DNA of 64,000 nt from assembly GCA_964035795.1 (NCBI GenBank), contig OZ038320.1:24616118-24680117 (forward strand), written 5' to 3'. The translations under genes and the position numbers were made by a program. Under the pieces are notes generated by a model. The model had not been told where the DNA came from and searched no databases. It worked only from the letters and a program-made list of their open reading frames with translations. Positions 24,665 through 37,025 of the stretch are shown in pieces. How positions within the stretch are numbered: the stretch's first letter is position 1; each line of letters starts with the position of its first letter. The stretch comes from Pterobdella sp. o SKG-2022. Its lineage: Eukaryota > Annelida > Clitellata > Hirudinida > Piscicolidae.

Positions 24665-27600
24665 GTGAGTAAAATTAAATAAATTTTTCATCTCATTTAA
24701 TTCTAGAAAACTTGAACAACGTGAATTTATTAAAATTACTCTTTTTATGGATGAATATTTTTTTTATTATTTGTTCGATCTTTTATAGTTAAAAAGGAAA
24801 TGAGAAATTATTACTTTTCAATGGGGACGACGTTTTTTAATTGCTAATGCAAATGTATTTAGTAAATCAAGTAAAAAAGGCGTTAAAAAAATGCACAAAG
24901 CATGAATGAATGCGCAGGTTAAGCAATACAAAATTAATTTTTTCAAGAGTTTCCCTTTTAATTGACTGCTTGAAACACACGCGAACAAGTGAAAACATTG
25001 ACTTAATAAAAACTTAATACACACACATCAAACACATTTGAAATGTTTTACAATACATGCCTAAACAAATCATGCACTTTATTGATTCACCGACAAGCCT
25101 AAAAGACTAAATTTTAAAAAGCACTAAAACCTAAACAGAAGTTACAACTTTGATTTAGATTATGTTTAGATCTGCGGGTTCTTTATAAGCCTACCAAGCA
25201 TCCACTTCATGGGAAATAGTTTTAAAGAATGGAAATTGTTAAGATAAAATAAATTTTTCTATGACAAAAACGCGGAAATTTGCATGGAGCAAACGATGAC
25301 AAATAATTTGAATTCATTCAAAAGAAAACCACACTTTTTGCATTCAACTTTATTTTTCATAGTTTTTTTCATAAAATAATATTAAATATCAAAATAAATA
25401 CATGTTTTGAGTTAGGATTATAACAAAGATCTTACATACATCTCTTGAATGTTAATATGGAATGAAATAACGGAAAAAAGTTAATTAAAAACCCCATGAA
25501 TAGTTATTCGAAGGAGAAAATTGAAGCATATTTTTTACGCCAATGAAGCGGTAAGGTTTACGCACGAAAAATTCTTAAAAATTTCTCCATTAAACTTCTT
25601 TCAAATTGTCTTTTCGCAATTCCTTTTTGAAATTTTAACAAAACCTTTAATTAAGCTCGCTCCATCGCTTTCAGATTTCTTATTGAGATTTGTTTAATTG
25701 AAGACTCAATTGAATTGTTTTAATCAAAGCTGTTCACTTTTAAAGTTCCTTGTATTAGAATTTTTATTACATCTCTATTTGTAATAGCGGATGTGTAGAG
25801 TTTTTTAGTCTTTTTATCGACTTGTTTCAGTGTTTCCAAGCAATAAACTTGATGCAAATGAAAGATTTCTAATGGCTCAAAGGCAGTCAAACTCTTAGAA
25901 AGCCTTCAGGTTGTTGTGACAGAACTAAATTAAGAAACTTATAAATGAACTTTCAAATTCTCTTTGTTTTTTACTTCTTTTACGAACACCTCACTCGCGT
26001 TTTCGATAAACTATTCTGATTTTTTTCAAGTTGAAAGATCAATCTTTTCAAATTTTTATTTCAAAAATTGTGTCATTGTAGTAACCAGCCATCTTCAAAA
26101 TTTTTTTTTGATATATGAAATTTTCTAAAATTAAAAAAATTAATCCAAGCTCACATTTGTAAATTAGAAATAATCAAGTCGCAAAAATTTAAGGCTTTCT
26201 TTACTTGGAAAAAACTGCATATTAAAAGTAAATATAGAATATTTCCTTAAGTAAACTATGAAATGTACATTGGAGAAGCATAAATATATCGTTATTGCAG
26301 TAACGTTCTTTTATTTTTTTCACTATAAAAAGTTATTATTATTCTTGGAAGCATTAACTAATCGAAATTCCGTGTTTTCTCTTCTTTTTTCATCTTCCTT
26401 TTTTACAAATTTTGATTTTCTACTTGATACAAATCTTTTGTATAATAATTATACAAAAATTATCACGCCAATACTTTGATAGATTCCCAAGTTGTAATCT
26501 TCATTCTATCGATGGTTTGAAATAACAATCTTAACAATTACATAACTTTACAAGAGAATAAACTTCAACTATTACATTATATTACCATTATAAGTCTTAC
26601 TAACACCTTTCAAACGGATGTTCCATTCGTCATTGTTAGTATCTTCAAAATTTCTTTCAAATGAGCCATCTGAACTACCCAGCTTATTTGATTAGTTTTT
26701 CCAATTTTATTCAAAAATGAATATTTTTGAGAAATTGCATCAACAAAAATCTTGGAAAAAACAAAATTGAAGTAGCGAATATATTCAATTTTGCTCGTAA
26801 CTTAAACAACTTTTTTTCGTGTCTTAAAAAAAAGAAAAACAATAATAAATCAAAAACTATACATTGATACAACCAAACAGATACATCAAATATTGAATAC
26901 ATATTTAAATTCACATTTTCCTTTCAATTCAATTATTTTTTGAAAGGCATTTAAGGGATTGAAGGATTAAACGAAGAAAAACGGATGCAAAAGAACCCTT
27001 TGTGAGTTTCAAAGGAACAACCTTGCTTGCCAGCTTGTCAAATACTTGAAATATGTTTTAATGAATATTGTTTTAAAAAACTTTATTCAAAAGATTGATT
27101 GATGTTTAAAGTTACAAAACGCAAAAACTCTTCGACTGAAAGTCCAAAAAAAATGCAAAGTCGAGTGATGAATGGCTATGCTACAAATGAAAAAATTTAA
27201 ATTTAGAATAAGCTAAAACCTACTGGTGAAAGCGTCTTTAAACGAAAATGTTGCATTGTCTTTGAATAAATGTGGAATATTTCATTTTTTCAGATCGCGT
27301 ACCAATACAAATCAAAATGCCGGAATGTTATTAAAATACCCTTCCAAAATAACCATAAAAATTTCTATTTCAAATATTCTTGGATATTGAATATAAACAC
27401 TTTAATTAGAAAATTTTCATTAAATCTTAAATATTTAATATCTTTAAATACTGAAAAGATCCAAATATAAAATTCAAAAGATCTTCCAAATGCATTTGGG
27501 GACTTCAAAATTGAAACTACAACTCAAGTAAATTCTATCCTAATGAAAGAGTGGGTTCTGATAGAAATAATTTCAAGGCGTCACATTTATTTTCTTTCAA

Positions 27601-29529
27601 GTCCTTTTGAGACTCGACAAAGTTGTGGGACAATGCATAGAAATACATATGATTTTTTAGTTANNNNNNNNNNNNNNNNNNNNNNNNNNNNNNNNNNNNN
27701 NNNNNNNNNNNNNNNNNNNNNNNNNNNNNNNNNNNNNNNNNNNNNNNNNNNNNNNNNNNNNNNNNNNNNNNNNNNNNNNNNNNNNNNNNNNNNNNNNNNN
27801 NNNNNNNNNNNNNNNNNNNNNNNNNNNNNNNNNNNNNNNNNNNNNNNNNNNNNNNNNNNNNNNTTAAATCAATAGTGAACGCTTTTCAAATTTCATTTTA
27901 GATTTCCTATCGTAAATTTTTTTATAGCTTTGGAACTTATTTTAAACGCAGCAAAACTAGTTACAACTTGAAACTAAATTTCAAAGTTAAAAACATTTTC
28001 TCATTACTCAAAGATGCCTTTGAAAGCATCACAATAAAAAGAACTTTTTATTAGGCACCAGATAGTTCAAATCACGAAAACATTGTTTCAAACATTTCCA
28101 TGCAAGAGACTTTACAAGCGTTTTTTACTTTTTAAATTTTAAACTGGGCAACATTTTCCAAAGAATAAAGTGCTTTCCGTTATAATTTACATCCCCAAAC
28201 TCATATTTACATTCGAATCAACTTTGAAATTTCAAAAATAAGATGAAGAAAAATTAGGAATAGTCGTTCCATGGGTAATCCTTTCTATGAACTTTTGTTG
28301 GAAGTTTAAGATAAAATCGCTTTAGACTTAGTTGCTTCATTGGTTATTAAATGAAGGTTTTGTTTTACTTTCATAAACCTTTGAAAAGCTCAGATTAATG
28401 CATTAAGACAATTGAATAATACCAGCGGCTATCTTGGTAACATGAATTAGATTAGAAAAATGCTTGATCTTTATAACGTGAAAAGTCTGATGGTGTTTGT
28501 TTTTATTCAAAAATCTTTTGAAATTCACTTCCAAACTGCTGGTAATTGCGATTTTTTAAAAAAAAATGTCAAGTTCAGTATGAAAGATTAATTTAATTCA
28601 CCGTTTGAATTCATTAAAAAAGACCCCACAGCATTCGTGGAACTCTAATTAGGAGTTGTATTAAACTCGGCATTTTCTTATTCAAAGGTAAAATTACAGA
28701 CTCCAAAAGCATAATATCTGATGTGCATGAAAAAATTGATGCAGCTATTAGCTATAAAAATAAAAATTACTTTTAAATTTTGTCACGGCCTCGTCTATTG
28801 AGATATTAAAGTTTCATCAAGGAATAATGCAGCAACTCAAATGCATCTTAAGCCTCGCTCCATCATCCTATAAATCTACTCATCCCTCACGTAACGGCCT
28901 CTAATTAAATATTTACATTAATTCTTTAATGCATTCAAAATCTCTAATGAAAATAGCATTATATACTCTTTGAATGTGCCATCAAGAGTATCAAATAGAA
29001 CAAATTATTAAAATTTCTGGGCTTATGTGTTCACTATACAGTGATGACAAAAATGTTAACCTTTAAAAGCTTATTTTTACAATAAATGAAAGTAAAATGA
29101 AAAGCTTTTGAAAAATGTTGTAAAAGTATCTATCAAAACGAGATTGTTCGTTTTGAAAACTCTTCAAAAGCACAAATGCATCGGAAACTCACTCTTTAAA
29201 GCAAATTTGATTACTTTCTATTCAATTGGTATGAAACATTGTTTCTTTTTTGTTTGTACTGCAATATGATTTGAAATTCATTTTTATATAAAAGATTGAT
29301 TGATTGAAATCCAGCTGAAAATACACTTCATCCTCAATTCAATTTTTCTATCTAGGCTTTGATACAGATTTATTCAATTCAATTGTTATTAACACACTAT
29401 GAACAAACCAGGAAAGATTCTACTGATTAATATTGTACTTTAATAAGGCTTGAAGTTTAAAAAATCAGAGCAAAAAGTAAAAAACGAGGAATATTGAAAA
29501 ATGATTATGAGTAATATTGCTGGTTACAG
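24665..29529. other. Probable intron, no recognised coding sequence
   Basis: AT-rich sequence between the signal-peptide exon and the next candidate exon. It includes the scaffold gap. The short frames at 26258, 26711 and 27270 lack any motif. Confidence 0.45.
27664..27863. other. Assembly gap, 200 N
   Basis: Exactly 200 undetermined bases, a round number typical of a scaffolding placeholder. Content and true size are unknown, and coding exons could be missing here. Confidence 0.99.
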
Positions 29530-29547
29530 GGATGTCGTATGATTATG
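29530..29547 (+). CDS. Candidate 18-nt mini-exon (MSYDY)
   Basis: Acceptor GGTTACAG and donor GTGAGT flank 18 nt that read MSYDY in phase 1 on both sides. It fits after the signal-peptide exon at 24622 and before either 29924 (A-YPYGLIYQ...) or 36038 (D-FIGGDYGNDYDG...). Tyr/Gly/Asp-rich content would suit the N-terminus of a secreted protein. Confidence 0.4.
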
Positions 29548-29923
29548 GTGAGTTATTGTTTCGAATGCTGTGATTTTGAGACCTGCACCTTGCACAAATA
29601 AATCCATAAAGAAATTATTTTTTCTTCACCAAGCTTCAAGTAAATTGTATGTTATTCTGGTAATGTTTCTCTGTTTTGTATTTTTTCTTTTGCACAATTC
29701 TTAAGCGCCCTTAGGTGAGTTTAAGAAAAATTATGATTCAGAAAATGTATAAAAACTTTTTTTTGGTTTACTAGAAAATAACTTTAGCTTCACAAACATT
29801 AAAATAAGACTGGAATAGTTTAAACTCTGAAAACAAATTAAAATAAGCATGCGGGAATCAATCTGTAAGACTTTTGAGAATAAATGACAATGAACCAATT
29901 AAAATTAACGGTGTTTTAATTAG

Positions 29924-30015
29924 CCTATCCATACGGCCTCATATATCAGGTCAATGTGGAGAATGGAAAAGACGCTAAAAAGTGCGTGATTGTTGAGCTG
30001 GACGTGGTGGAATGA
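29924..30015 (+). CDS. Candidate exon, possibly terminal exon of a 50-aa secreted peptide
   Basis: After acceptor TTTTAATTAG the frame reads YPYGLIYQVNVENGKDAKKC then VIVELDVVE and a stop at 30013-30015. Joined to 24622-24664 and 29530-29547 the total is 153 nt, an intact 50-codon frame with stop. It is richer in G+C than the flanks. A GT at 29950 (phase 0) could instead splice onward. Function unknown. Confidence 0.4.
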
Positions 30016-31630
30016 GTGAAAAATGCAAAAAAAGTCGCTCAAATCGCTTTTGGCGATTATAAGATAAATCGAATTTTAAGCTGTCTAATTGTTAATCGAA
30101 TGAAGAGTATGTGCTTTCCATGTAAACGCTTGCCTCTGAAAAAATTTGAATAATTTGCCCAATTGAGTTGCTGTGAGCTGGAAATGGGAAAATCAAAAAA
30201 CCATCAGTCACTCAAACACTCAGCAACGTTCGTCTGGTATAATTTAAATAAGCAATGCATAAAAGTTATTCAGTTTGACATATTAATTTTAGTTTTAATT
30301 ATTTATGCACCAACACGTTTAATTACAAATTCATACATGCACTCACGGCCTCAATTATTACAAGTGTTGAAACAGACATTCTATCAGTTATATAATGTCA
30401 AATCAAATTGTCAAATATCAGCACGAAACATCAGTTCATATAAAAAACGACACTCGTTACATGGCGATAATGGTGGAAATACTTTGTTCATAACAATAAC
30501 AAGTCCCATATAAAAATATAATATTTAGAATATTTTAATGAAGAAAAATTGACATTTATTTTTATTGCATGCATGTGGTCCACGAGCAAAAAAGTTTTTT
30601 GTAGCTTTTCACGGTTGGGATTAATAGCCATTTTGATAAAGAAAAGCTAGAAAGTTAGGGAAAAACATACGAAATTGAAAAGGTGTATACAAATGTTGTA
30701 TAAGTTTATCAATGTATTTATTAAAAAAAGATCAAGATTCTAAAGCAATTATTGGTAGAAAAAAGTTTTTTCTTTTTTTCAAATTTTTGAAGTAAGTAGA
30801 AAAGTCATTTTTAGTACATTCTCGTGTAATCTTTTGAATATTTGAAAATTTTCAAGTTATATTGGTGAATGCTTGTTTCATTTACCAAATCTCCCTACTT
30901 ATTTGTTTTTTTCGTCACTGAAAATTTATGTTTTGGGCTTAATATTAGTTTTCTGACAATCTTTTTTTACATTAATTTTTATTTCTCAATAGTTTTTCTT
31001 TCTTTTTTTGCAAATTATCCGTTAATTAAAAACTACATAGATTATTTTTTACACTGATAGTGAAAGTGTCTTAAAAAAGGAAGGACTCAAATTCAATTTG
31101 AATTTTAAAAAACCAAATAAAAAGTTTAAAAACCTAACCCACTTTTTTCAATTACCCTCGTGTTCCTTATACTTATAGAAGGCTTAACTACAGTTTCAAT
31201 TATTTATGATGCTTTCTCCTTTATACATTTGACTGTTGGAATTGACGTATATGGGAGGAATAAAGTTTAAAACTTATTAGGTCTCTTTCCCAAAATGTTT
31301 CAACAGTTTATTCTGAAGATTTCTCTTTCAATTTTATGTGATATTATCAATCAAAAAAACACACAATAGGCATTTGTTCTACTTCTATGATTGCTAACTT
31401 TTTTATCGAAAAAACTTTTTTCAAAGCAAAATGCTTTAGTATGCTAGGCATTAATGATCTCTGGGGTATGCGCCCACAATGACAGAAAAAAACCACTTAA
31501 TTCTTTTTATTTACTACTTTTACAATGTGTTTTTATATTTTAAATTTTGTGTGATAAATCGTGACACAAACAAACTGCAGAAAACAAGAACATTCGTGGT
31601 CTTTGATGTAAAATATCATGTGTTTAATGG
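30016..31630. other. Non-coding, probable intron
   Basis: AT-rich sequence. The 116-codon plus frame at 30163-30513 has no domain, no clear splice context and mixed hydrophobic content, so I do not call it a gene. Confidence 0.4.
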
Positions 31631-32955
31631 TTTGTATTTGTATTTGTATTTGTAGGGCGCGCAGTTTGCAAACTAGGTTTGCTGCAGAGGCGCTGTTCTA
31701 ATCAGAAGGGCTATGAGAAAGAAATTTGGCTATAAAGATGCGTTTTTAAACGCTTGCGAAAAATTTTAAGAGAAGGTGAAAGACGGACATTAAGTGGAAG
31801 AGAGTTCCATAAGTGAGGGGCGATATGCGAGAAGGAGCGATGTAAGAAAGGTTTAGAAGAGACAGGCTGATGTAGGCATAAACCAGTGTTGGAAGACCTG
31901 AGAGACTCAGAAGTCTGTCTGATGGAAAGACGGTCATATAAATAAGCTGGCTGATTAAAGTATAAGATGTTAGCCGTGAGCCATAGCAACTTGAACTGGG
32001 CTCTTAGTACGACCGGCAGCCAATGGAGGCGATCGAGACAGGTGTGAGATGAAGAATAGTAGTCGGCTTGAAGAGCGGTTTTAGCAGCGCGATTTTGGAG
32101 AGATTGCAACTTAGAAATAAGACAGTTCGGGAGTCGACAAAGAAGAGAGTTACAGTAATCAATCCTTGAAAGAACTAAAGAGATGATCAGAGCAACGGCA
32201 GTGTCAAAGGGTAGGAACTTGCGTGCCTGTCTGATCGCATGGAGATGAAAGTTGGATGATTGTATGATCTGAGAGACAAAGTGTGTAAAGTTGAGTCTAG
32301 AATCAAGAGTTACACCTAGTATCTTCAGTTTGGACGTTACGGAAAGAGTAGTGCTGTCAAAGATTACTTCAGTGGGAAGATTGGATTTGGAAAGGAGTAT
32401 GGGACTGCCGACAAACATCACTTCGCTTTTGTTAGGATTCAACATGAGGTGATTGTTAGAAAACCAAAGATTGAGCTCAGTGATGCATTCAGATATCTTA
32501 GTGAGGCTGGGATGAGGATCAAGGTAAGAAGCGCCTGTAAAGAGGGTAATATCATCAGCAAACTGATGATATAGAACGTCGTGCTTCTGTATGATCTCGC
32601 TAATAGGAGAAGTATAAAGAGAAAAGAGTATGGGCCCAAGAACAGAACCTTGAGGAACACCAAAACGAAGGGAGACAGGGGTAGAGGAAGAGCAGCTTAT
32701 CTTAACAAATTGCTTGCGTTCGGAAAGATAGGACTGAAACCAGGATAAAGCAATGCCAGAAATGTGAAAGTAGTCTTCAAGGATATGCAGCATATTTGGA
32801 TGATTAATGGTGTCAAAAGCTGCTGAAATATCTAAAGACACTAAGACGGCCGCAGACCCGGTAGCACAGATATTGCGGAGGCTGTCAGTGATGTACAAAA
32901 GCGCAGTTTCCGTTGAGTGATGTGAGCGATACGCCGACTGGAAAAGTTTGGCTGA
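31631..32955 (-). mobile_element. 5'-truncated LINE (CR1/L2 group), 3' hexamer tail
   Basis: The block is far richer in G+C than its surroundings. It carries the C-terminal part of a non-LTR reverse transcriptase on the minus strand. The 3' end (low coordinates) runs into about four copies of a TACAAA unit (TTTGTA repeats at 31631-31653), as in CR1/L2-type elements that end in short tandem repeats instead of poly(A). The 5' side breaks off at about 32955, just before the SAYRSHHSTETALL motif, typical of 5' truncation during target-primed reverse transcription. Confidence 0.9.
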
Positions 32956-32958
32956 AAT
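31711..32958 (-). CDS. Reverse transcriptase C-terminal part of the LINE
   Basis: An open frame of about 415 codons, with an internal Met at 32898 starting 395 codons. Palm motifs are in order: LVSLDISAAFDTINH (motif A Asp), RFGVPQGSVLGPILFSLY (motif B), YHQFADDITLF (catalytic DD, FADD variant) and NPNKSEVMFVG. The downstream region ILGVTLDSRLNF, LSRIDYCNSLL, LQNRAAKTAL and DRLHWLPVVLRAQFKLL is characteristic of CR1/L2-type elements. The last part LPLNVRLSPSLKIFRKRLK is the usual C-terminus. Endonuclease and the N-terminal RT are absent through truncation, so it is not autonomous. The frame is unbroken, which argues for a young copy. Confidence 0.93.
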   Translation of the reverse strand: MSAKLFQSAYRSHHSTETALLYITDSLRNICATGSAAVLVSLDISAAFDTINHPNMLHILEDYFHISGIALSWFQSYLSERKQFVKISCSSSTPVSLRFGVPQGSVLGPILFSLYTSPISEIIQKHDVLYHQFADDITLFTGASYLDPHPSLTKISECITELNLWFSNNHLMLNPNKSEVMFVGSPILLSKSNLPTEVIFDSTTLSVTSKLKILGVTLDSRLNFTHFVSQIIQSSNFHLHAIRQARKFLPFDTAVALIISLVLSRIDYCNSLLCRLPNCLISKLQSLQNRAAKTALQADYYSSSHTCLDRLHWLPVVLRAQFKLLWLTANILYFNQPAYLYDRLSIRQTSESLRSSNTGLCLHQPVSSKPFLHRSFSHIAPHLWNSLPLNVRLSPSLKIFRKRLKTHLYSQISFS

Positions 32959-35194
32959 TTAAAACTTAAAATCAACGTTTTAAATTATATACACCATATA
33001 ATCAACGTTTGTGGATACGCCAAGTGTTTTTTTATTTATCTTTTGTAATAGAACTGTTAAGAAGGAAGACATTGAAAGTTTTAGTGCTGGACAGCGCGTT
33101 CGTACCCTTATACTGCTCCATATTACTTCATTTGCATGAATGATATTCAGACAAACTTTAAAGTTCAAAATTCAAATTGGTTCAATAATTTATAAAATAA
33201 AATTCTTTGCGATAAAAGTTGGAATAATTTCAAAAATTTTATAAACGTATTTTGAATAAAATTTTAGACGATCAAATTTGAACTATTCAAAAGTTCATAC
33301 TTTGAAATCATTTTTGGAAAAAATTGACTGTGATATCAAAAATAGATTACATCAAAAAAGAGGCGTGCTTAAAAAGAATCAAGATATGAAAAAAATTTTG
33401 AATTTCTGAAATTTGGATTAGAACGTGAGAGAATTAAAACAATTAAAAAATATTTCAAAAAAAAGCAAACTAAAAATAACCTTAGTAAAAATAAATAAGC
33501 GGGAAGCACTAAACCTCTTGGAGAATAAGGAGCTTTAATCAAACCACAAAGCATTGTTCCGGTCAGAGAAAGAAAGATGCAAACATTAAGATGAATCAAT
33601 AAGTTCCCAGCGATGCAGACATAACTCAATTTGTTTCTACCTCACGGGAACTATCAACCTTAGATCTTTTGCATTGTCTCTGCCAACCAGTCTCCCATTG
33701 CTACCCATCTATTTAAACAGTTCTTTTGAAGTTTATATTCCAATATGGCCAGAACAAAATGGACTTTTAGATATTTTTGATAATTGAAAATGATTTTTAG
33801 ATTTTCATTAATTCTTTTTGTTTCTGTTTTGTTTAAATGTGAAACGCTTAATGCCTTAAAAGCTTGATAAGTGATTGATGAATGGGTAGTGTAATAAATG
33901 TTTTTAATGCTTTATGTCATTTCATTTCAAATATATTTCCTCGTTAAAGGGTTTCCTAATGTTTAATCAAACATCTCTTTATATGTATATTTAGGAAAGT
34001 TTTGAAAAAATCATTTTCACACATTCAATAAAACTTCTCTCAATCAATTTGAAAAAAAATACTACTTCCAAAAATAAGCTAATTTTTCTGGAGGAATAAA
34101 TAGAAAAAAATACACAAAAATTATTAATTTATAATATTTGAGAAAGCTTCCGCTTAGGAAGCAGTTTTATAAAAGCTTCGAACAATTTTTTGAGATTTTT
34201 TTCTCGCTTTTACAATAGAATAATTATTAATTCATAATCTCTGTGTTGTATCTATTATATTTTTAGACTCCGAGAGAATTTCGCCATAAATTATAAAAAG
34301 TATTTTAGGAAAAGACAAATTAAAGGTTTTTTCAAAAGCTATATTTATATTACACAAATGGAAAATTAGATTTGTTTTGAATAGAGAAAAATTTATTGTT
34401 AAAAATTATATCATTCCAGATTTGTAATTTGCTTATTATTTTTTTTAATAGACTAGTTTTATTATTGAAATAACGCATAAAAAACAGCTCAAATATACCA
34501 ACCCACAATACAAAAGTAATATACATGAAAATATAAAAAGCATAAAGACCCAACCTTTTCAAGTTCCTTAAGATATGTAATAAAGTTTTAAAAAACATAA
34601 ATTTCAAAAAGCGAATCTCTTTTTCTAAAATAACTTAATTCGAGACTTTATAGATATTTAAATCTCAAGTTTTTGGCTTGTTTTTTTGTGCTCTTTGTCC
34701 CTTGAGAAAAGCCCATTGAATTGAAAATTAAATATTTATCAAAACTTTATCAAATTTTTAGGTGTATAAGATTGATTGATTGATCAATGTATGTTATCGA
34801 TCCAACGTTTGTCTGCATAGAGAATGTAACTTAGTAATTGACATTTGAGAAAGCTTTGGCATTTTATCTAAAACTGGTGTTTCAAGACGAGTGTAAAAAC
34901 TTTCAATGATATAAACGTAAAATTAAATAAACCTTTAGCAAATATATGAGTTGAAAATTTTCATAATATATTGATTGTTGTATCCACGTTTGAAATCCTA
35001 GTAGTGTTAAATCGTGCGTTCTGCGGCGTTTGTGCGTGCTCTTGGATATGAGGTGTCAACGTAAATATAAAAGCTAGTTGCAATTGTTTGTATAGAAGGA
35101 TTTTATTGTCCTCGCTCTTCAATGCATCCTTCTTCCTCTCTTTCATTTCGGAGGCTTATTTAGCCTATATAATGAATGTTTAGAAGTTAGAGTT
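32959..35194. other. Non-coding, probable intron
   Basis: AT-rich. The minus-strand frames at 32980, 33369 and 34350 lack motifs and splice support. Nothing else recognised. Confidence 0.4.
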
Positions 35195-35514
35195 ATGTCA
35201 TTTTTCAAAGACCAGCTTGAGAAATTTTTCAATGGTTTGAAACTACTTTGGGTTTTTTGCATTATAATTTTTGTGAAGAGCATAAATGCTTCAATTCATT
35301 CGAGTCAAGATCAACTTGCAACCAAAAGCAAAAAGTTGAGTTTTAGTGAACCCCATCAAATGTCAGTCAGTCGTCACGTTCTTCAAGCTAAAAGCTTTTC
35401 ATTTCCAATTCAATTTAATCTTCTAACTGCACTTTTTAGGAAGCAAAGTTGAAGCAAAATAAAAATGATGAAGAAATTTTAGAGTTATTCATTGTTGAAA
35501 TTTATTACATAAAA
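35195..35514 (+). CDS. Candidate first exons with signal-anchor sequence
   Basis: ATG at 35195 opens MSFFKDQLEKFFNGLK followed by LLWVFCIIIFVKSINA, a signal-peptide-like segment. A GTCAGT donor at 35366 and acceptor CACTTTTTAG (exon 35440-35514, EAKLKQNKNDEEILELF..., donor GTGAGT) join in phase 0. An onward chain 35904-35955, 36038-36087, 36799-36902, 36967-37025 then 45027 keeps phase throughout, so this could be an alternative first exon of the lectin/CUB gene. No conserved domain; moderate to low support. Confidence 0.33.
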
Positions 35515-35903
35515 GTGAGTTTTATTTGGGTTCATGGAAGCTTGAGAAATGAGAAATTAGTTTAATTTGAAGGATGCTTCACAGAAAAGAAAAGATGAAG
35601 GCAACTATAAACTAAAAAAGAGCAAAATATAGTTCCGAAAAATTCAACTTTTAAAACATCTTTCAAAAAAATAAAATAGTTGTAGATCAGTTTTTTTTCT
35701 AACTTTTAACTCAAACAAAAAACTAAAATACCTAATTTCATCTTAATATTGCAAAACTCCAAAAATAGTTTTCTTAAAAATTTAAACCGTAACTGTGCCA
35801 AAAACTGGAATTTAAAATTAAAACTCTTAACTATTTGACTCATTGATCGTGGTCGACTGGAGAGATCATATTATTTGACTTCCTCATTACAGACTTCATG
35901 CAG

Positions 35904-35955
35904 GTATTGATTGTATTGGACGACGCTTGTGTTACACAAGCTGTGGCACAAACGT
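35904..35955 (+). CDS. Candidate small exon
   Basis: Relatively G+C-rich patch after TTCATGCAG. In phase 0 it reads VLIVLDDACVTQAVAQT and ends before GTAAAA. With acceptor 35893 another frame reads LHAGIDCIGRRLCYTSCGTN. Which frame, if either, is used cannot be decided here. Confidence 0.25.
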
Positions 35956-36037
35956 GTAAAATAATATTAATTAAGAAAAATGATTTAAAATGATTGATAA
36001 GAAAATTTAGACTGTTTTGTATACTAGGGTTGTTTAG

Positions 36038-36089
36038 ATTTCATTGGGGGCGATTACGGTAACGACTATGATGGTTCTAACGATGCGGT
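36038..36089 (+). CDS. Candidate Gly/Asp/Tyr-rich exon
   Basis: Acceptor TTGTTTAG, then a frame reading FIGGDYGNDYDGSNDA, with a donor at GTAAGT (36090) or two bases earlier (36088). The phase-1 entry fits both the 29547 and the 35955 exon ends. The composition resembles the MSYDY mini-exon, suggesting one low-complexity N-terminal segment. Confidence 0.4.
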
Positions 36090-36798
36090 GTAAGTGAAGC
36101 TAGTGAAAAGGTTTTCTGGCGCTTGAGATCAAACCTTCACAACAATCACACTTTTTTACGACTACTTAAAGACTGTAATTTTGAAGCTAATTTATTTTGT
36201 TTTGTTTTAAATGGCGTAATTAAAAAGAGAATTTTTTTGTATGGATAAGTATTAGGGAAAAAAATAAAGACAATACGTTGATGGCTTGGCTGATAGTAAG
36301 AAAGATGTAATGAAAATGCTAATGAAGTGATTGTATCATTGATATCGAAGCCGATAAGTAAAAACAATAAAAACTTGAAGCATCTTTGAAAACACTAACG
36401 ATCGCTGCGATAAGTAACTTTGATAGAGTTGCTGCTAAAATATACAATGTCGTTTGTAACACAAAGAGCGGTGATTAAAACTAATAAAAAAATATGGCAC
36501 AGATTTTGAATATCTTGGCAGATCAATTTGGTGCTTTTCAAAAAAATTCATATAAATTTTATTTTTCTTGTCAAAACATTTTTTCAAACAATGCCTAAAT
36601 TTTCTTGAAATTGTTATTTACTTTTTAATTAAAATCAAACAATCGAAAAAAATATTATGAAAAAGTTATTTCAAAACAAAAATCTGATTTTATTTTGAAA
36701 CAAAAGTTTTTTGTACAGTCTAAAAACCAAAAAATAAAAAAAAAAACAATTAAAAATTTGTCAAAAACTGTTTTTTTTTGCACGTTTGTTTGTAAAAG

Positions 36799-36902
36799 GT
36801 TCGTTTAGCTTGGCCGCCTGCTGAACCTCTCCAACGAGTTATAGTTGGCTATGAAAAGATTGATGCGGCTGGAACAGGCTTCAATCAATACTTCAAAAAT
36901 AA
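36799..36902 (+). CDS. Candidate exon, unknown domain
   Basis: Acceptor TTTGTAAAAG and donor GTATGA enclose a 104-nt frame VRLAWPPAEPLQRVIVGYEK then IDAAGTGFNQYFKN, clearly richer in G+C than the surroundings. It enters in phase 0 and leaves in phase 2. It probably belongs to the lectin/CUB gene upstream of the SUEL domain. No family recognised. Confidence 0.45.
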
Positions 36903-36966
36903 GTATGAGGATAATTACTATAGACTATGATATTGAATAGTATAAAGACGATTTTGGCTGAAAAAG

Positions 36967-37025
36967 AGGAGGTTGTAGTGGATGGGGTTTGTCCTGCATG
37001 AAGTCTAGCTGTAGATGCATGCAAG
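36967..37025 (+). CDS. Candidate cysteine-rich exon
   Basis: Entering in phase 2 from 36902 through a 64-nt intron, it reads GGCSGWGLSCMKSSCRCMQ and leaves in phase 1 at GTTGAG, matching the phase of the SUEL exon at 45027. Acceptor and donor are weak, and other frames are open, so this is tentative. Confidence 0.25.

Noticed and set aside
27543..27875. 110-codon plus frame
   Set aside because: Most of it is the run of N; the real part has no motif.
30163..30513. 116-codon plus-strand frame
   Set aside because: No domain, no clear splice sites, no homologue recognised; likely chance open frame.
33369..33629. 86-codon minus-strand hydrophobic frame
   Set aside because: AT-rich hydrophobic frames arise easily by chance here; no family motif or splice context.
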